Source of the DNA: Carboxylicivirga caseinilyticus
GTDB taxonomy: Bacteria > Bacteroidota > Bacteroidia > Bacteroidales > Marinilabiliaceae
DNA: 64,000 nucleotides
Direction of reading: 5' to 3'
NCBI GenBank assembly: GCA_025499705.1
Contig: JAFMVE010000010.1
Coordinates: 62,001-126,000 of the forward strand
Every line of letters begins with the position of its first letter. Position 1 is the stretch's first letter. Position numbers and translations under genes: made by a program. The notes under the pieces were generated by a model, which was not told the DNA's origin, searched no databases, and worked only from the letters and a program-made list of their open reading frames with translations. This document shows, one piece after another, positions 53,002-61,252 of this stretch.

Positions 53002-55245
53002 ATGAATACAAAAAAACTTTGGATTGGATTTATCCTGGTTATGGTTATCTCCTTTGGAATTTTGGGTTATTACGGAAGGGAAATATATAGAGAAGCCCCA
53101 CCAATACCTGAAAAAGTAGTTGATGGTAATGGGAATTTACTTTTCACAGGACAAAACATTAAGGATGGTCAGAATATCTGGCAATCAATAGGAGGACAAG
53201 AAGTTGGAACGGTTTGGGGACATGGTGCATATCAAGCTCCTGATTGGACTGCGGATTGGCTGCACCGTGAAGCTTTATATATTTTAGACCATTTTGCACA
53301 AACCGAGTTTGGCAAAAACTACAATGAGCTTGATGAAGAAAAAAAGGCAATGCTCGAAAAAAGGGTTCAAAAAGAAATGAGAACCAATACTTATAATGCA
53401 CAAACAAAAACTTTACATATTTCAAATATTCGAGCAGAGGCTATTAAGGTTGTTGGTAGTCATTATTCCTCTCTTTTTATGGATGATGAAAAATTAGCAG
53501 AGCTACGAGAGGCATACGCTATTCCGGCGAATACTATAAAAGATAAAGAAAGAATGTCCAAAATGAATAATTTCTTCTTTTGGGCAACATGGTCAACAGT
53601 AACAGAACGTCCAGGGCAGGAAATAAGCTATACAAATAACTGGCCTCCTGAAAAGCTAGTTGCTAATGAACCTACAGGAGCATTACACCTTTGGACAGGT
53701 TTTAGTGTTATTATCCTTTTAGTAGGTATAGGATTGTTAGCTTGGTATTACGCTACAAACAGAAAAGAAGAAGATGAACATGGCGATGTACCGGAGGTCA
53801 ATCCTCTCTCGGGTGTTCAGCAAACACCATCAATGAAAGCTACGCTTAAATATTTTTGGGTGGTTACTGCTTTAATAGTAGTACAAATTATTATGGGTGT
53901 AATAACAGCACACTACGGGGTAGAAGGAAATGGATTCTATGGGATTCCATTAGCTGATTTTTTACCTTATTCTGTTTCTAGAACATGGCATATACAATTG
54001 GCTATCTTTTGGATTGCCACCTCATGGCTGGCGACAGGTCTTTTTATTGCTCCGGCTGTATCCGGGAAAGAACCAAAATTTCAGAAATTAGGAGTTGATG
54101 TATTGTTTGGTGCATTACTTGTAATTGTTGTGGGTTCTTTAGCAGGACAATGGATGGGGATTATGCAAAAATTAGGATTAGCACAAAACTTCTGGTTTGG
54201 TCATCAGGGTTATGAATATGTAGATTTAGGACGGTTCTGGCAAATTTTCCTTTTTGCAGGGCTGTTTATCTGGTTGTTTTTAATGGGTAGAGCATTACTA
54301 CCAGCTCTGAAAGAACGCAACGAGAACCGTCACTTGTTACTTATGTTTTTAATTTCATCTATTGCCATTGCTGCATTTTATGGGGCTGGCTTAATGTGGG
54401 GGCAGCAAACACATCTGGCTATTGCGGAATATTGGAGATGGTGGGTTGTTCACCTTTGGGTAGAAGGATTCTTTGAGGTATTCGCTACTGTTGCTATTGC
54501 ATTTTTATTTGTTCGAATGCAGCTAATAAATGCTAAAGTTGCCACATCTAGTGTTCTTTTCTCAACCATTATATTCTTGTCTGGAGGGATTATCGGCACA
54601 TTCCACCATTTGTATTTTACAGGAACACCAACGGCAGTGCTGGCACTTGGGGCAACTTTTAGTGCATTGGAAGTCGCACCTCTGGTGTTTATGGGATTTG
54701 AAGCCTATCACAATTTAAAACTTAGTCGTGTTATTAACTGGGTAAATGCTTACAAATGGCCTATATACTTTTTTATTGCAGTAGCATTTTGGAACCTGTT
54801 GGGTGCAGGGATATTTGGATTCTTAATCAACCCTCCAATAGCATTATATTACATGCAAGGACTTAATACTACACCTGTTCATGGACATACCGCTTTATTT
54901 GGAGTTTATGGCATGCTTGGTATTGGTCTAATGTTGTTTGTATTACGTGATATGAATTTAAAGGTAGATTGGAAAGAGAAGTCAATTAAAATTGCATTCT
55001 GGTCAATGAATATTGGACTATTACTAATGGTATTAATTAGTGTTTTACCTGTAGGACTTGCTCAGACTGTAGCTAGTGTTAAGCATGGTTTATGGTATGC
55101 TCGTTCTGCTGAATTTTTAGGAACTCCCGTAATGGAAACATTGCGCTGGTTACGTGCCATAGGTGATACTATTTTTGCAATAGGAGCATTATATCTAGGA
55201 TATTTCATTTTTGGTTTAAAGGGGGGATGGTCTATTAAGAAATAG
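53002..55245 (+). CDS. norZ: Quinol-dependent nitric oxide reductase (qNOR)
   Basis: The ATG at 53002 is used (MNTKKLWIGFILVMVISFG); the frame is open upstream across the operator, which cannot be coding. The product is 747 residues. The N-terminal part is the NorC-like extension of qNOR (GQNIWQSIGGQEVGTVWGHGAYQAPDW), without a c-type CxxCH haem site. The C-terminal part is a 12-helix haem-copper-type core with ligands in SRTWHIQLAIFW, VVHLWVEGFFEVFA, GTFHHLYFTG and VHGHTALFGVYG. It reduces 2 NO to N2O with quinol. Monocistronic with its own terminator. Confidence 0.96.
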   Translation: MNTKKLWIGFILVMVISFGILGYYGREIYREAPPIPEKVVDGNGNLLFTGQNIKDGQNIWQSIGGQEVGTVWGHGAYQAPDWTADWLHREALYILDHFAQTEFGKNYNELDEEKKAMLEKRVQKEMRTNTYNAQTKTLHISNIRAEAIKVVGSHYSSLFMDDEKLAELREAYAIPANTIKDKERMSKMNNFFFWATWSTVTERPGQEISYTNNWPPEKLVANEPTGALHLWTGFSVIILLVGIGLLAWYYATNRKEEDEHGDVPEVNPLSGVQQTPSMKATLKYFWVVTALIVVQIIMGVITAHYGVEGNGFYGIPLADFLPYSVSRTWHIQLAIFWIATSWLATGLFIAPAVSGKEPKFQKLGVDVLFGALLVIVVGSLAGQWMGIMQKLGLAQNFWFGHQGYEYVDLGRFWQIFLFAGLFIWLFLMGRALLPALKERNENRHLLLMFLISSIAIAAFYGAGLMWGQQTHLAIAEYWRWWVVHLWVEGFFEVFATVAIAFLFVRMQLINAKVATSSVLFSTIIFLSGGIIGTFHHLYFTGTPTAVLALGATFSALEVAPLVFMGFEAYHNLKLSRVINWVNAYKWPIYFFIAVAFWNLLGAGIFGFLINPPIALYYMQGLNTTPVHGHTALFGVYGMLGIGLMLFVLRDMNLKVDWKEKSIKIAFWSMNIGLLLMVLISVLPVGLAQTVASVKHGLWYARSAEFLGTPVMETLRWLRAIGDTIFAIGALYLGYFIFGLKGGWSIKK

Positions 55246-55265
55246 TGTGACTAATTGAAAGATAA

Positions 55266-55305
55266 GAACTCCCTATTGAGTAAAATCAATTGGGAGTTTC
55301 TTTTT
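55266..55305 (+). terminator. Terminator of norZ
   Basis: AACTCCC/GGGAGTT stem plus an inner TTGA/TCAA pairing, followed by a T-run, about 20 bases past the stop. Confidence 0.8.
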
Positions 55306-55349
55306 GTCCCCACTTTTACTTAAACCTCATGGTCTTAAGCCAAACTCAT

Positions 55350-56555
55350 CTAAGAACAATTCAACTTTTTCGATAACATTTGCATATCCGAACTTATCTT
55401 TTCGTTTGTAATACGAGCATATATCTGAGTTGTTTTAATATTGGTGTGGCCAAGCATTTTGCTTACAGACTCTATTGGGACACCTTTAGAAAGGGTTATC
55501 GTTGTAGCAAAAGTATGGCGTGCAAGGTGAAAAGTCAGGTTTTTATTTATACCGCATACATCAGCAATTTCTTTCAAATATTGATTTGTCTTCTGATTGG
55601 TCGGAATAGGTAAAAGAACACTATTGGGTAGTCCTTTGTATTTATCTAAAATCATTTGAGCTATATCTAATAAGGGTACAACTGTTTTGACGGAAGTCTT
55701 CTGACGTTTGGTATTAATCCATAAATTACCATCAAAGCCTTTAGTAATATGTTCCTGTCTTAGATTTTTAATATCGATATATGCCAGTCCGGTATAGCAT
55801 GAGAAAATAAAAATATCGCGTACTCGCTCAAGCCGTTCACTACTGAAACTTTTTTGCATGATACTTTTTAGTTCGTCATCGTTCAGGTAACCTCTGTCTA
55901 CCTTCTTTATTGAAATCCTATAATTGGCAAAAGGATCAGTTTGTATCCATCCATTCTTTTGAGCTATAAGTACTATGCTTTTGAATTTTTGAATAAACTT
56001 AGCAGTTGTATTTGCATTGCATCCACATTGTACGTTCAGGAATGTTTCAAACCCGACAATAAAGGAGTGGTTTATTTCTCTTAAATCAATATCAGTTCGT
56101 TTGTATTCAGTTTTCAAGTAATTTGACAGGTGTCGTTTACAGACTTCAGCTTTCTGGTATGTGGCTTTTGATTTATTTATGCCAATTTGCTTCTTTAGGA
56201 GGTTATTGCTGTCCTCAAATAGTTCCATTAGAAAGAATTGCTCTTGCCCGATACCAAGGAAAGTGTTTTTAACCTTCTCGGAAGTTACTGTGATTTCTTT
56301 TCGGATAAGTTCGTTATAGGTTTTATGAATAGAGGTCTTAATTTCTTCCAAAAGGCTATTTGTAGCCATGGCTTCTGAACTTCGCCCTTTTACTTTGCCC
56401 AGGCTAACGCTCCATTCAGTAATCTTTATATATTGCTTTGTGCTGAATTGAGCCATTTTACCATTAACACTTATTCTTGCAATAATAGGTGCTGTTCCAT
56501 CTTTCTTTTTTGTACTTTTCTTAATGTAAAAAAGAACTTTAAATGTACTTCTCAT
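55350..56555 (-). CDS. Tyrosine recombinase (Bacteroidota mobile-element integrase)
   Basis: 401 residues. The N-terminal arm-binding domain starts VLFYIKKSTKKKDGTAPIIARI. A SAM-like core-binding domain (about 105-215) precedes the catalytic domain with FSCYTGLAYIDIKNL (the usual first Arg position is Ala, as in many Bacteroidota integrases), HLARHTFATTITLSKG, MLGHTNIKTTQIYARI with the terminal Tyr nucleophile. It is followed upstream by candidate arm-type repeats at 56618-56723, so it is probably the integrase of an element ending near there. Confidence 0.93.
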   Translation of the reverse strand: MRSTFKVLFYIKKSTKKKDGTAPIIARISVNGKMAQFSTKQYIKITEWSVSLGKVKGRSSEAMATNSLLEEIKTSIHKTYNELIRKEITVTSEKVKNTFLGIGQEQFFLMELFEDSNNLLKKQIGINKSKATYQKAEVCKRHLSNYLKTEYKRTDIDLREINHSFIVGFETFLNVQCGCNANTTAKFIQKFKSIVLIAQKNGWIQTDPFANYRISIKKVDRGYLNDDELKSIMQKSFSSERLERVRDIFIFSCYTGLAYIDIKNLRQEHITKGFDGNLWINTKRQKTSVKTVVPLLDIAQMILDKYKGLPNSVLLPIPTNQKTNQYLKEIADVCGINKNLTFHLARHTFATTITLSKGVPIESVSKMLGHTNIKTTQIYARITNEKISSDMQMLSKKLNCS

Positions 56556-56617
56556 TTTGTTTCATTTTTGAATTGTAAAACTAGTTTATTAATCACAAAA
56601 TGAAATGATTGCAGGCG

Positions 56618-56723
56618 TGCCAATACGCGACATTACTATGCCAATATGCGACAATTTGTGACCTATTTTTGATTTTAAAAAATAGGCTACGATTTAGCCA
56701 CAAAACTATGTCGCTTTTTGGCA
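56618..56723. repeat. Candidate integrase arm-type binding sites (2 direct, 1 inverted)
   Basis: TGCCAATACGCGACAT at 56618-56633, TGCCAATATGCGACAA at 56639-56654 (start-to-start 21 bp, two helical turns), and in inverse orientation at 56708-56723 TGCCAAAAAGCGACAT. They lie just upstream of the recombinase gene. Tyrosine recombinases bind such repeats with their N-terminal arm domain. Confidence 0.6.
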
Positions 56724-56756
56724 ATTTTATCAAAGTACTTCCAGACATAAGGGTAC

Positions 56757-56789
56757 AAAAAAATCCTACAATATATTGATATTGTAGGA
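56757..56789 (-). terminator. Rho-independent terminator with no gene in front of it
   Basis: A perfect 11-bp stem TCCTACAATAT/ATATTGTAGGA with a 4-base loop. On the minus strand it runs into seven Ts. The only candidate transcription unit before it on that strand is the tRNA-like fragment 38 bases upstream, suggesting the terminator of a tRNA gene whose body has been displaced. Confidence 0.65.
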
Positions 56790-56826
56790 CTTGTCTCTTT
56801 TTTGTCTTCTATTGACATTTAACTAA

Positions 56827-56841
56827 GCGGAGAGAGAGGGA
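56827..56841 (-). other. Possible tRNA-Ser 3'-end fragment (att core)
   Basis: On the minus strand TCCCTCTCTCTCCGC resembles the T-stem/acceptor 3' end of a bacterial tRNA-Ser (acceptor strand complementary to GGAGAGA, discriminator G). The rest of a tRNA is absent upstream. Short 3' tRNA fragments next to a tyrosine recombinase are typical attachment cores. The match is short, so this is tentative. Confidence 0.4.
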
Positions 56842-57238
56842 ACTGAAAATATGTTTTAAGTGCCCAATTATCAATGTTTTACGAATTCAACTTTTAAAGT
56901 CCACTGTAAGTCCACCAAAATTGGGTAAAAAATGCCCGTTTCAAATGCGTTTTAATGAACTCATTTCCCTCCAAAAATAGTAAAAAGGAACCGAACCTAA
57001 AAAAATATTCTTGTCAAAATATTTTGTATGATTAATTAAAACATCCTAAATATATAAGAATACGACATTTCTAAACTTAAGATTTCATTGAGTGAAACTA
57101 CTAAGTAAGAGTGATATTGAAAACTGATGGTCTTTACGTTAAATCTTTCAAAGTTATCCGTTTTAGTTGTAATCAAAATAGAATTACCGTAACTTATACT
57201 CTTTATCTATTCAAGAAATGGAATATTAAAAAGATAGA

Positions 57239-58066
57239 ATGAAAACTGTATCCAATGAAAAGTATATTCAAATTTTAGAACAGAACAATGCTGAACTAAA
57301 ACATATTATTAAAAAACAACAAGAAGATATTGAAAAAATAGTAGAGCAGCGAACAAGAGAATTAATAGATCTGATAAGTACAAAAGATAAATTTTACAGG
57401 ATTATCGCACATGAATTACGAAATCCCTTTAACAGTATTCTTGGAATATTGGAATTATTGCTGAATAATTTTCATGGTTATGAACCAAAAGAAATTGAGA
57501 ATTTTCTAAATATTCTGTATAGTACAACAAATATTTCGTTTGATTTGCTTGTAAATCTCTCAGAATGGCTGAGTGTACATAATAAAAAGTTATCCTTTAA
57601 TCCGGAAGAAGTTAATGTTTCAAATTTATTATCCGAAGCAATATTAACTACAAATTTAACAGCTCAGCAAAAAAACATTAATGTTAACAATTGTATACCG
57701 GAGAATATTTATGCCTATGTTGATGTCAATATGGTTGGTACTATTTTTAGGAATCTGCTCAATAATGCCATTAAGTTTTCTAATAAAAAAGGCAGTATTG
57801 AAGTTTCTGCCCAATTAAAAAATGAGTTTATTGAGATAACAGTAAAAGATAATGGAGTTGGATTATCTGTAGAAACGCTTCAGAATATTTTTAAATCAGA
57901 AGGAATAGATTCAATACAAGGCACCGATCAGGAATACGGTACAGGATTTGGATTACTGCTTTGTAAAGAATTGGTTGAGATTGAAGGTGGACAAATCTGG
58001 GTTGAAAGTATTATTGGCAAGGGTAGTGAATTTAAATTTACGATACCCAATTCAAAAACATACTGA
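57239..58066 (+). CDS. Soluble sensor-less histidine kinase
   Basis: 275 residues without membrane segments. An N-terminal coiled coil (about 8-45) leads into HisKA with IIAHELRNPFNSILGIL (phospho-His about 60) and an HATPase with NLLNNAIKFSNKKG, DNGVGL and GTGFGLLLCKEL. No PAS or receiver domain is present, so the signal probably comes from a partner protein. No response regulator lies nearby. Confidence 0.88.
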   Translation: MKTVSNEKYIQILEQNNAELKHIIKKQQEDIEKIVEQRTRELIDLISTKDKFYRIIAHELRNPFNSILGILELLLNNFHGYEPKEIENFLNILYSTTNISFDLLVNLSEWLSVHNKKLSFNPEEVNVSNLLSEAILTTNLTAQQKNINVNNCIPENIYAYVDVNMVGTIFRNLLNNAIKFSNKKGSIEVSAQLKNEFIEITVKDNGVGLSVETLQNIFKSEGIDSIQGTDQEYGTGFGLLLCKELVEIEGGQIWVESIIGKGSEFKFTIPNSKTY

Positions 58067-58134
58067 TAGTATTGGATATTTCTCTATAAACCAACCAAAT
58101 GCTTTTCGTTCTGTTTTAACTAAAATTTATACTT

Positions 58135-58431
58135 ATGATACCAGATAAATACAAGAATTACTATTTAGGATCGAATAAATTATTTTTCCCTGAATACGAG
58201 TTCGTAATTAAGTTAAGCTTTCCAAGAGTTTTTGTTCGTTTTTTGCGTGTTGAAGGCTATTATACCGATTTTGATAAATTTTTTCAGAATGTAGCTGAAG
58301 TACAATACATTGAAGGAAGTAAGCTCTCTAAAATAGAAGAAAGACAAATATTAAATGAGGTTTGGGATTTTCTAACAATGGAAAAAGGGCCTAATAAGGC
58401 AGATTTTTATGGAAAAAACGATAAGTTATAA
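58135..58431 (+). CDS. Hypothetical protein, 98 residues
   Basis: A soluble protein with many aromatic residues (MIPDKYKNYYLGSNKLFFPEY, VRFLRVEGYYTDFDKFF), ending in a charged helix. I do not recognise it. Start 68 bases behind the histidine kinase and 21 bases before the CPBP-like gene, so it may be the middle gene of one transcript. Confidence 0.55.
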   Translation: MIPDKYKNYYLGSNKLFFPEYEFVIKLSFPRVFVRFLRVEGYYTDFDKFFQNVAEVQYIEGSKLSKIEERQILNEVWDFLTMEKGPNKADFYGKNDKL

Positions 58432-58452
58432 TGAATAGAAAAGTAATTTAAT

Positions 58453-59076
58453 TTGAAAAATTGGACACAAAAGAATTTTGTACTAATCGCAGTGTTAATA
58501 ACAGCTATTCTAAAATATCTGCTGATAGATTGGCTGAATGTTAGAACTATATATATAGTCGGCATTTCTTTTTTTTGGATTGGATATATATTGTTTCGTA
58601 AAAGAACGAATAAAGAGTTCGAAATATTTAAACTGCCCGATTTTAAACAGTCTTTACTAATATTATTACCTATCATTTTACTTAATGGTTTGGCTTGTGT
58701 GTTTTATGCATACACCAATAATACGCTCAATGTATCCAGGCATATTCTATTGGTTTTACTTTTATATCCATTTTGGGGAGTCATACAACAATTTATCATG
58801 CTTGAGATTATTTTGATGAATTTAATCGCATTTTTCAAAGGTAAAGTCAGCGCTATTCTTTTGGTTTTTATAGTCTCAATCTTGTTTGGTATCATTCATT
58901 ATCCAAATACTTTTTTGATGCTATACACCTTTTTCCTAGAGTTGGTTTTGGCTTCAGTTTTCCTTAAATGGCGTAACCTTTGGGCAATTGGGATCACTCA
59001 CGGTTGGATGGCGACTTTTTTACTTTATTATGTAATGGATCGTAATCTTTGGTCAGAGATATTTATTGGTATTTAA
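58453..59076 (+). CDS. CPBP/CAAX-protease-like membrane protein with altered active site
   Basis: It starts at TTG (no suitable ATG); 207 residues with about seven hydrophobic helices. The arrangement of motifs is that of the CPBP (CAAX/ABI) intramembrane protease family: WGVIQQFIMLEI in the place of the EExxxR motif, FGIIHYPNTF for motif 2 and THGWMATF for motif 3. The two catalytic glutamates are replaced by Gln-Gln, so proteolysis is doubtful. The gene converges tail-to-tail with the DUF6320 gene, overlapping by 4 bases. Confidence 0.68.
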   Translation: MKNWTQKNFVLIAVLITAILKYLLIDWLNVRTIYIVGISFFWIGYILFRKRTNKEFEIFKLPDFKQSLLILLPIILLNGLACVFYAYTNNTLNVSRHILLVLLLYPFWGVIQQFIMLEIILMNLIAFFKGKVSAILLVFIVSILFGIIHYPNTFLMLYTFFLELVLASVFLKWRNLWAIGITHGWMATFLLYYVMDRNLWSEIFIGI

Positions 59077-59795
59077 ATATGAAAAAAACGTTTTAACTCT
59101 ATTCCCTTTTTAAGTTTATAATGCACAAAAAACAATAAACCGGCAATGGGCAATAATGATACCCCGGCAATAATACTCCAGTTAAGTCTAATGATTTGAT
59201 GAGAATACAGAGATATAAAAATTTCAATGCTAAGTAATAATATGGCTATGGCCAAAAAAATGACAGCTAGTATATTGAATCCAATCTGATTCGATACACG
59301 AATCAACACTAAAACAATAAGTGATAAAATATAAAAGGACGTCACAATAGGAATTCCGAGTTTTATCCCCCAGTAACTTTCTCCATTAAAATAATCTATC
59401 ATCAAAAACAAAATCGTTATGGAGATCAAACTAGTAATGAGCAAGACGAAAGGTTTTTTTCGAAAAAACACAACGAAACTAATATTAGAAAAAGCTACTA
59501 ATGAAGCAATTAAATTATACTTAGCCCAATTAATATTGTGACTTATTATGAAGTTTATTGTAAGTGTGATTATAATACCAGACATCAGAATAATTCCGGA
59601 TATCTTCCAGATAAGCTTTCGTTTTTGAGTAAAGCTGAGTTTTTCAATTTCATTTAATGTTTTATCCCTGAAATCGTGATGTTTCTCTTTGGGAATATCA
59701 ACAGAAATAGGTTCTTCTCCAGCACTAAGTCCACATAAAGGGCAGCATATCATATCTTCATCCAATTCTACTTCACAATTCTTACAATAATCCAT
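59073..59795 (-). CDS. Zinc-ribbon membrane protein (DUF6320-like)
   Basis: 240 residues. An N-terminal zinc ribbon (YCKNCEVELDEDMICCPLCG: CxxC and CxxC) is followed by a charged linker and about six membrane helices (from residue ~62). Proteins of this architecture commonly neighbour acetyltransferase-like proteins of the condensation-domain fold, as here, 9 bases downstream of one. The pair probably forms one functional unit, substrate unknown. Confidence 0.72.
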   Translation of the reverse strand: MDYCKNCEVELDEDMICCPLCGLSAGEEPISVDIPKEKHHDFRDKTLNEIEKLSFTQKRKLIWKISGIILMSGIIITLTINFIISHNINWAKYNLIASLVAFSNISFVVFFRKKPFVLLITSLISITILFLMIDYFNGESYWGIKLGIPIVTSFYILSLIVLVLIRVSNQIGFNILAVIFLAIAILLLSIEIFISLYSHQIIRLNWSIIAGVSLLPIAGLLFFVHYKLKKGIELKRFFHI

Positions 59796-59804
59796 AATCT
59801 AATT

Positions 59805-61085
59805 TTAGTGTTTAGTAATTCTAATATTTATACCTTGCTGAGAGAGAAAGTGAAGATATCTTCGCTCAAACTCATTTGAGTTAGTAATGTTACCAAAACT
59901 TAAGGTAATCTTATCCTCATAGCCAATTACACCACAGTTAATCTTCAACCGCTTGTTAGGCGGTGGAGGTGAAATTGTGAAATAATCGACTTTATGGCGA
60001 ATAGGATCCGGTAATTCTATTTTGCCTAAGTTGGTTAGTACACCACTATACATATTGGTTCCTTGCGAATGATATTTATAGTACAGAATGATACTCTTTA
60101 GCCAAATGGGAATTCCCCTCACAATTAAATTTCGTTCACTACCTACATTACGGGAAATAATCTTACTAATTAGTTTCTCATCTGTTTCCAACTGCATTTT
60201 ATGATACACAACTTTCAGTATTTCATCAAATGTATATTTACCCAATCGTAAGTCTATTTCGGGCATAACAAAAAGTGAAAAATTACGCATCGTCTTAGTA
60301 GGATAGATATTTCGAATATTTACCGGAACCTGAACTCTTGCTATTTTATTGGATGAGAATATTCCATTCTGCTTGTATTCATGGTAAATATCCTGCAGAG
60401 TTAACAAGTATACAGCAACCAGATAATCTGTAATGCTTACACCTTTTTCCTTTGCCTTTTGTTTTATTTGCTGAATAGATAGAATTGCAAATAAAAGATG
60501 AAATCGTGGCTTTTTCTTTAAATGAAATGGCAGATGAAATGCCTTTGGTTGTTTGACCACATGGGGAATATTCTCTTTAAAATACCTATTGTAAGCATCT
60601 TCATATTCCTCTTTATCTGCTTTCATTGTATAAAAGCTATCTATTTGGTTCGTATCAAGTAAACCTTTATCCTGAAAATAATAAATAAGTATGGTTTTTA
60701 AAAAAGTTAATAAACCATAGCCATCAGTAAGTATATGCGAAAATTCGGCACTTATCTTATTTTTATGAACAAGTATTCTCACAAGCAAATTGCTCTCTTG
60801 GTTTCGCTTAAAAGCTTTGCAGGTAACTCCATTATCATGCAGAATTCTTATTGGATTATTTACCTGTTCAAGGTAATACCAGAAAAAACCTCCATGTAAA
60901 CTCACCTTAAAATATGGGAATCTTTTTTCAGCACGTTTAACAGCTTTGAAAAGACTACTAATCGTGACTCTCTCTTTTAAATTGGCAGAAAGTCGTATTA
61001 CAGTAGTGTTTTCCTTGCTTCTAATGGCCGGAAAAATTTTAGCCGCATTATCTAAGGGAGTCCAAAAGGTACCTTTATCGTTCAT
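59805..61085 (-). CDS. Condensation-domain-fold acyltransferase (alcohol acetyltransferase-like)
   Basis: The ATG at 61085 is preferred to a TTG 13 codons upstream because it gives the usual N-terminus MNDKGTFWTPLDNAAKIFP. 426 residues. The catalytic HxxxDG motif is present in FSHILTDGYGLL (about 128). The second half has the condensation-fold pattern ARVQVPVNIRNIYP and TNLGKIELPDP. No carrier-protein domain is fused. It is likely to acylate an alcohol or glycolipid at the membrane together with the zinc-ribbon protein. Confidence 0.78.
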   Translation of the reverse strand: MNDKGTFWTPLDNAAKIFPAIRSKENTTVIRLSANLKERVTISSLFKAVKRAEKRFPYFKVSLHGGFFWYYLEQVNNPIRILHDNGVTCKAFKRNQESNLLVRILVHKNKISAEFSHILTDGYGLLTFLKTILIYYFQDKGLLDTNQIDSFYTMKADKEEYEDAYNRYFKENIPHVVKQPKAFHLPFHLKKKPRFHLLFAILSIQQIKQKAKEKGVSITDYLVAVYLLTLQDIYHEYKQNGIFSSNKIARVQVPVNIRNIYPTKTMRNFSLFVMPEIDLRLGKYTFDEILKVVYHKMQLETDEKLISKIISRNVGSERNLIVRGIPIWLKSIILYYKYHSQGTNMYSGVLTNLGKIELPDPIRHKVDYFTISPPPPNKRLKINCGVIGYEDKITLSFGNITNSNEFERRYLHFLSQQGINIRITKH

Positions 61086-61252
61086 TATTTGAGATTGTCT
61101 TTTTAGAACTTTATTCTTTTTCAAAGATTAGCGCAATATCAATAAATTATAGTAATTTAAGCAAAATGTGAGACAATGAATTGCTTTGTTACAAATATTA
61201 CGTACTATCATTACTGATTATCCAATAGTTGAGAGAATCATATTAAGAAGTT

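Larger units (their letters stand above)
56556..57238. other. Integrase upstream/attachment region, 683 bp
   Basis: It contains three related 16-bp sites (56618-56723), an inverted repeat CCTATTTTT/AAAAATAGG (56662-56685), a minus-strand terminator (56757-56789) and a tRNA-like 3' fragment (56827-56841). From 56850 to 57238 it is AT-rich with no gene recognised. Confidence 0.55.
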
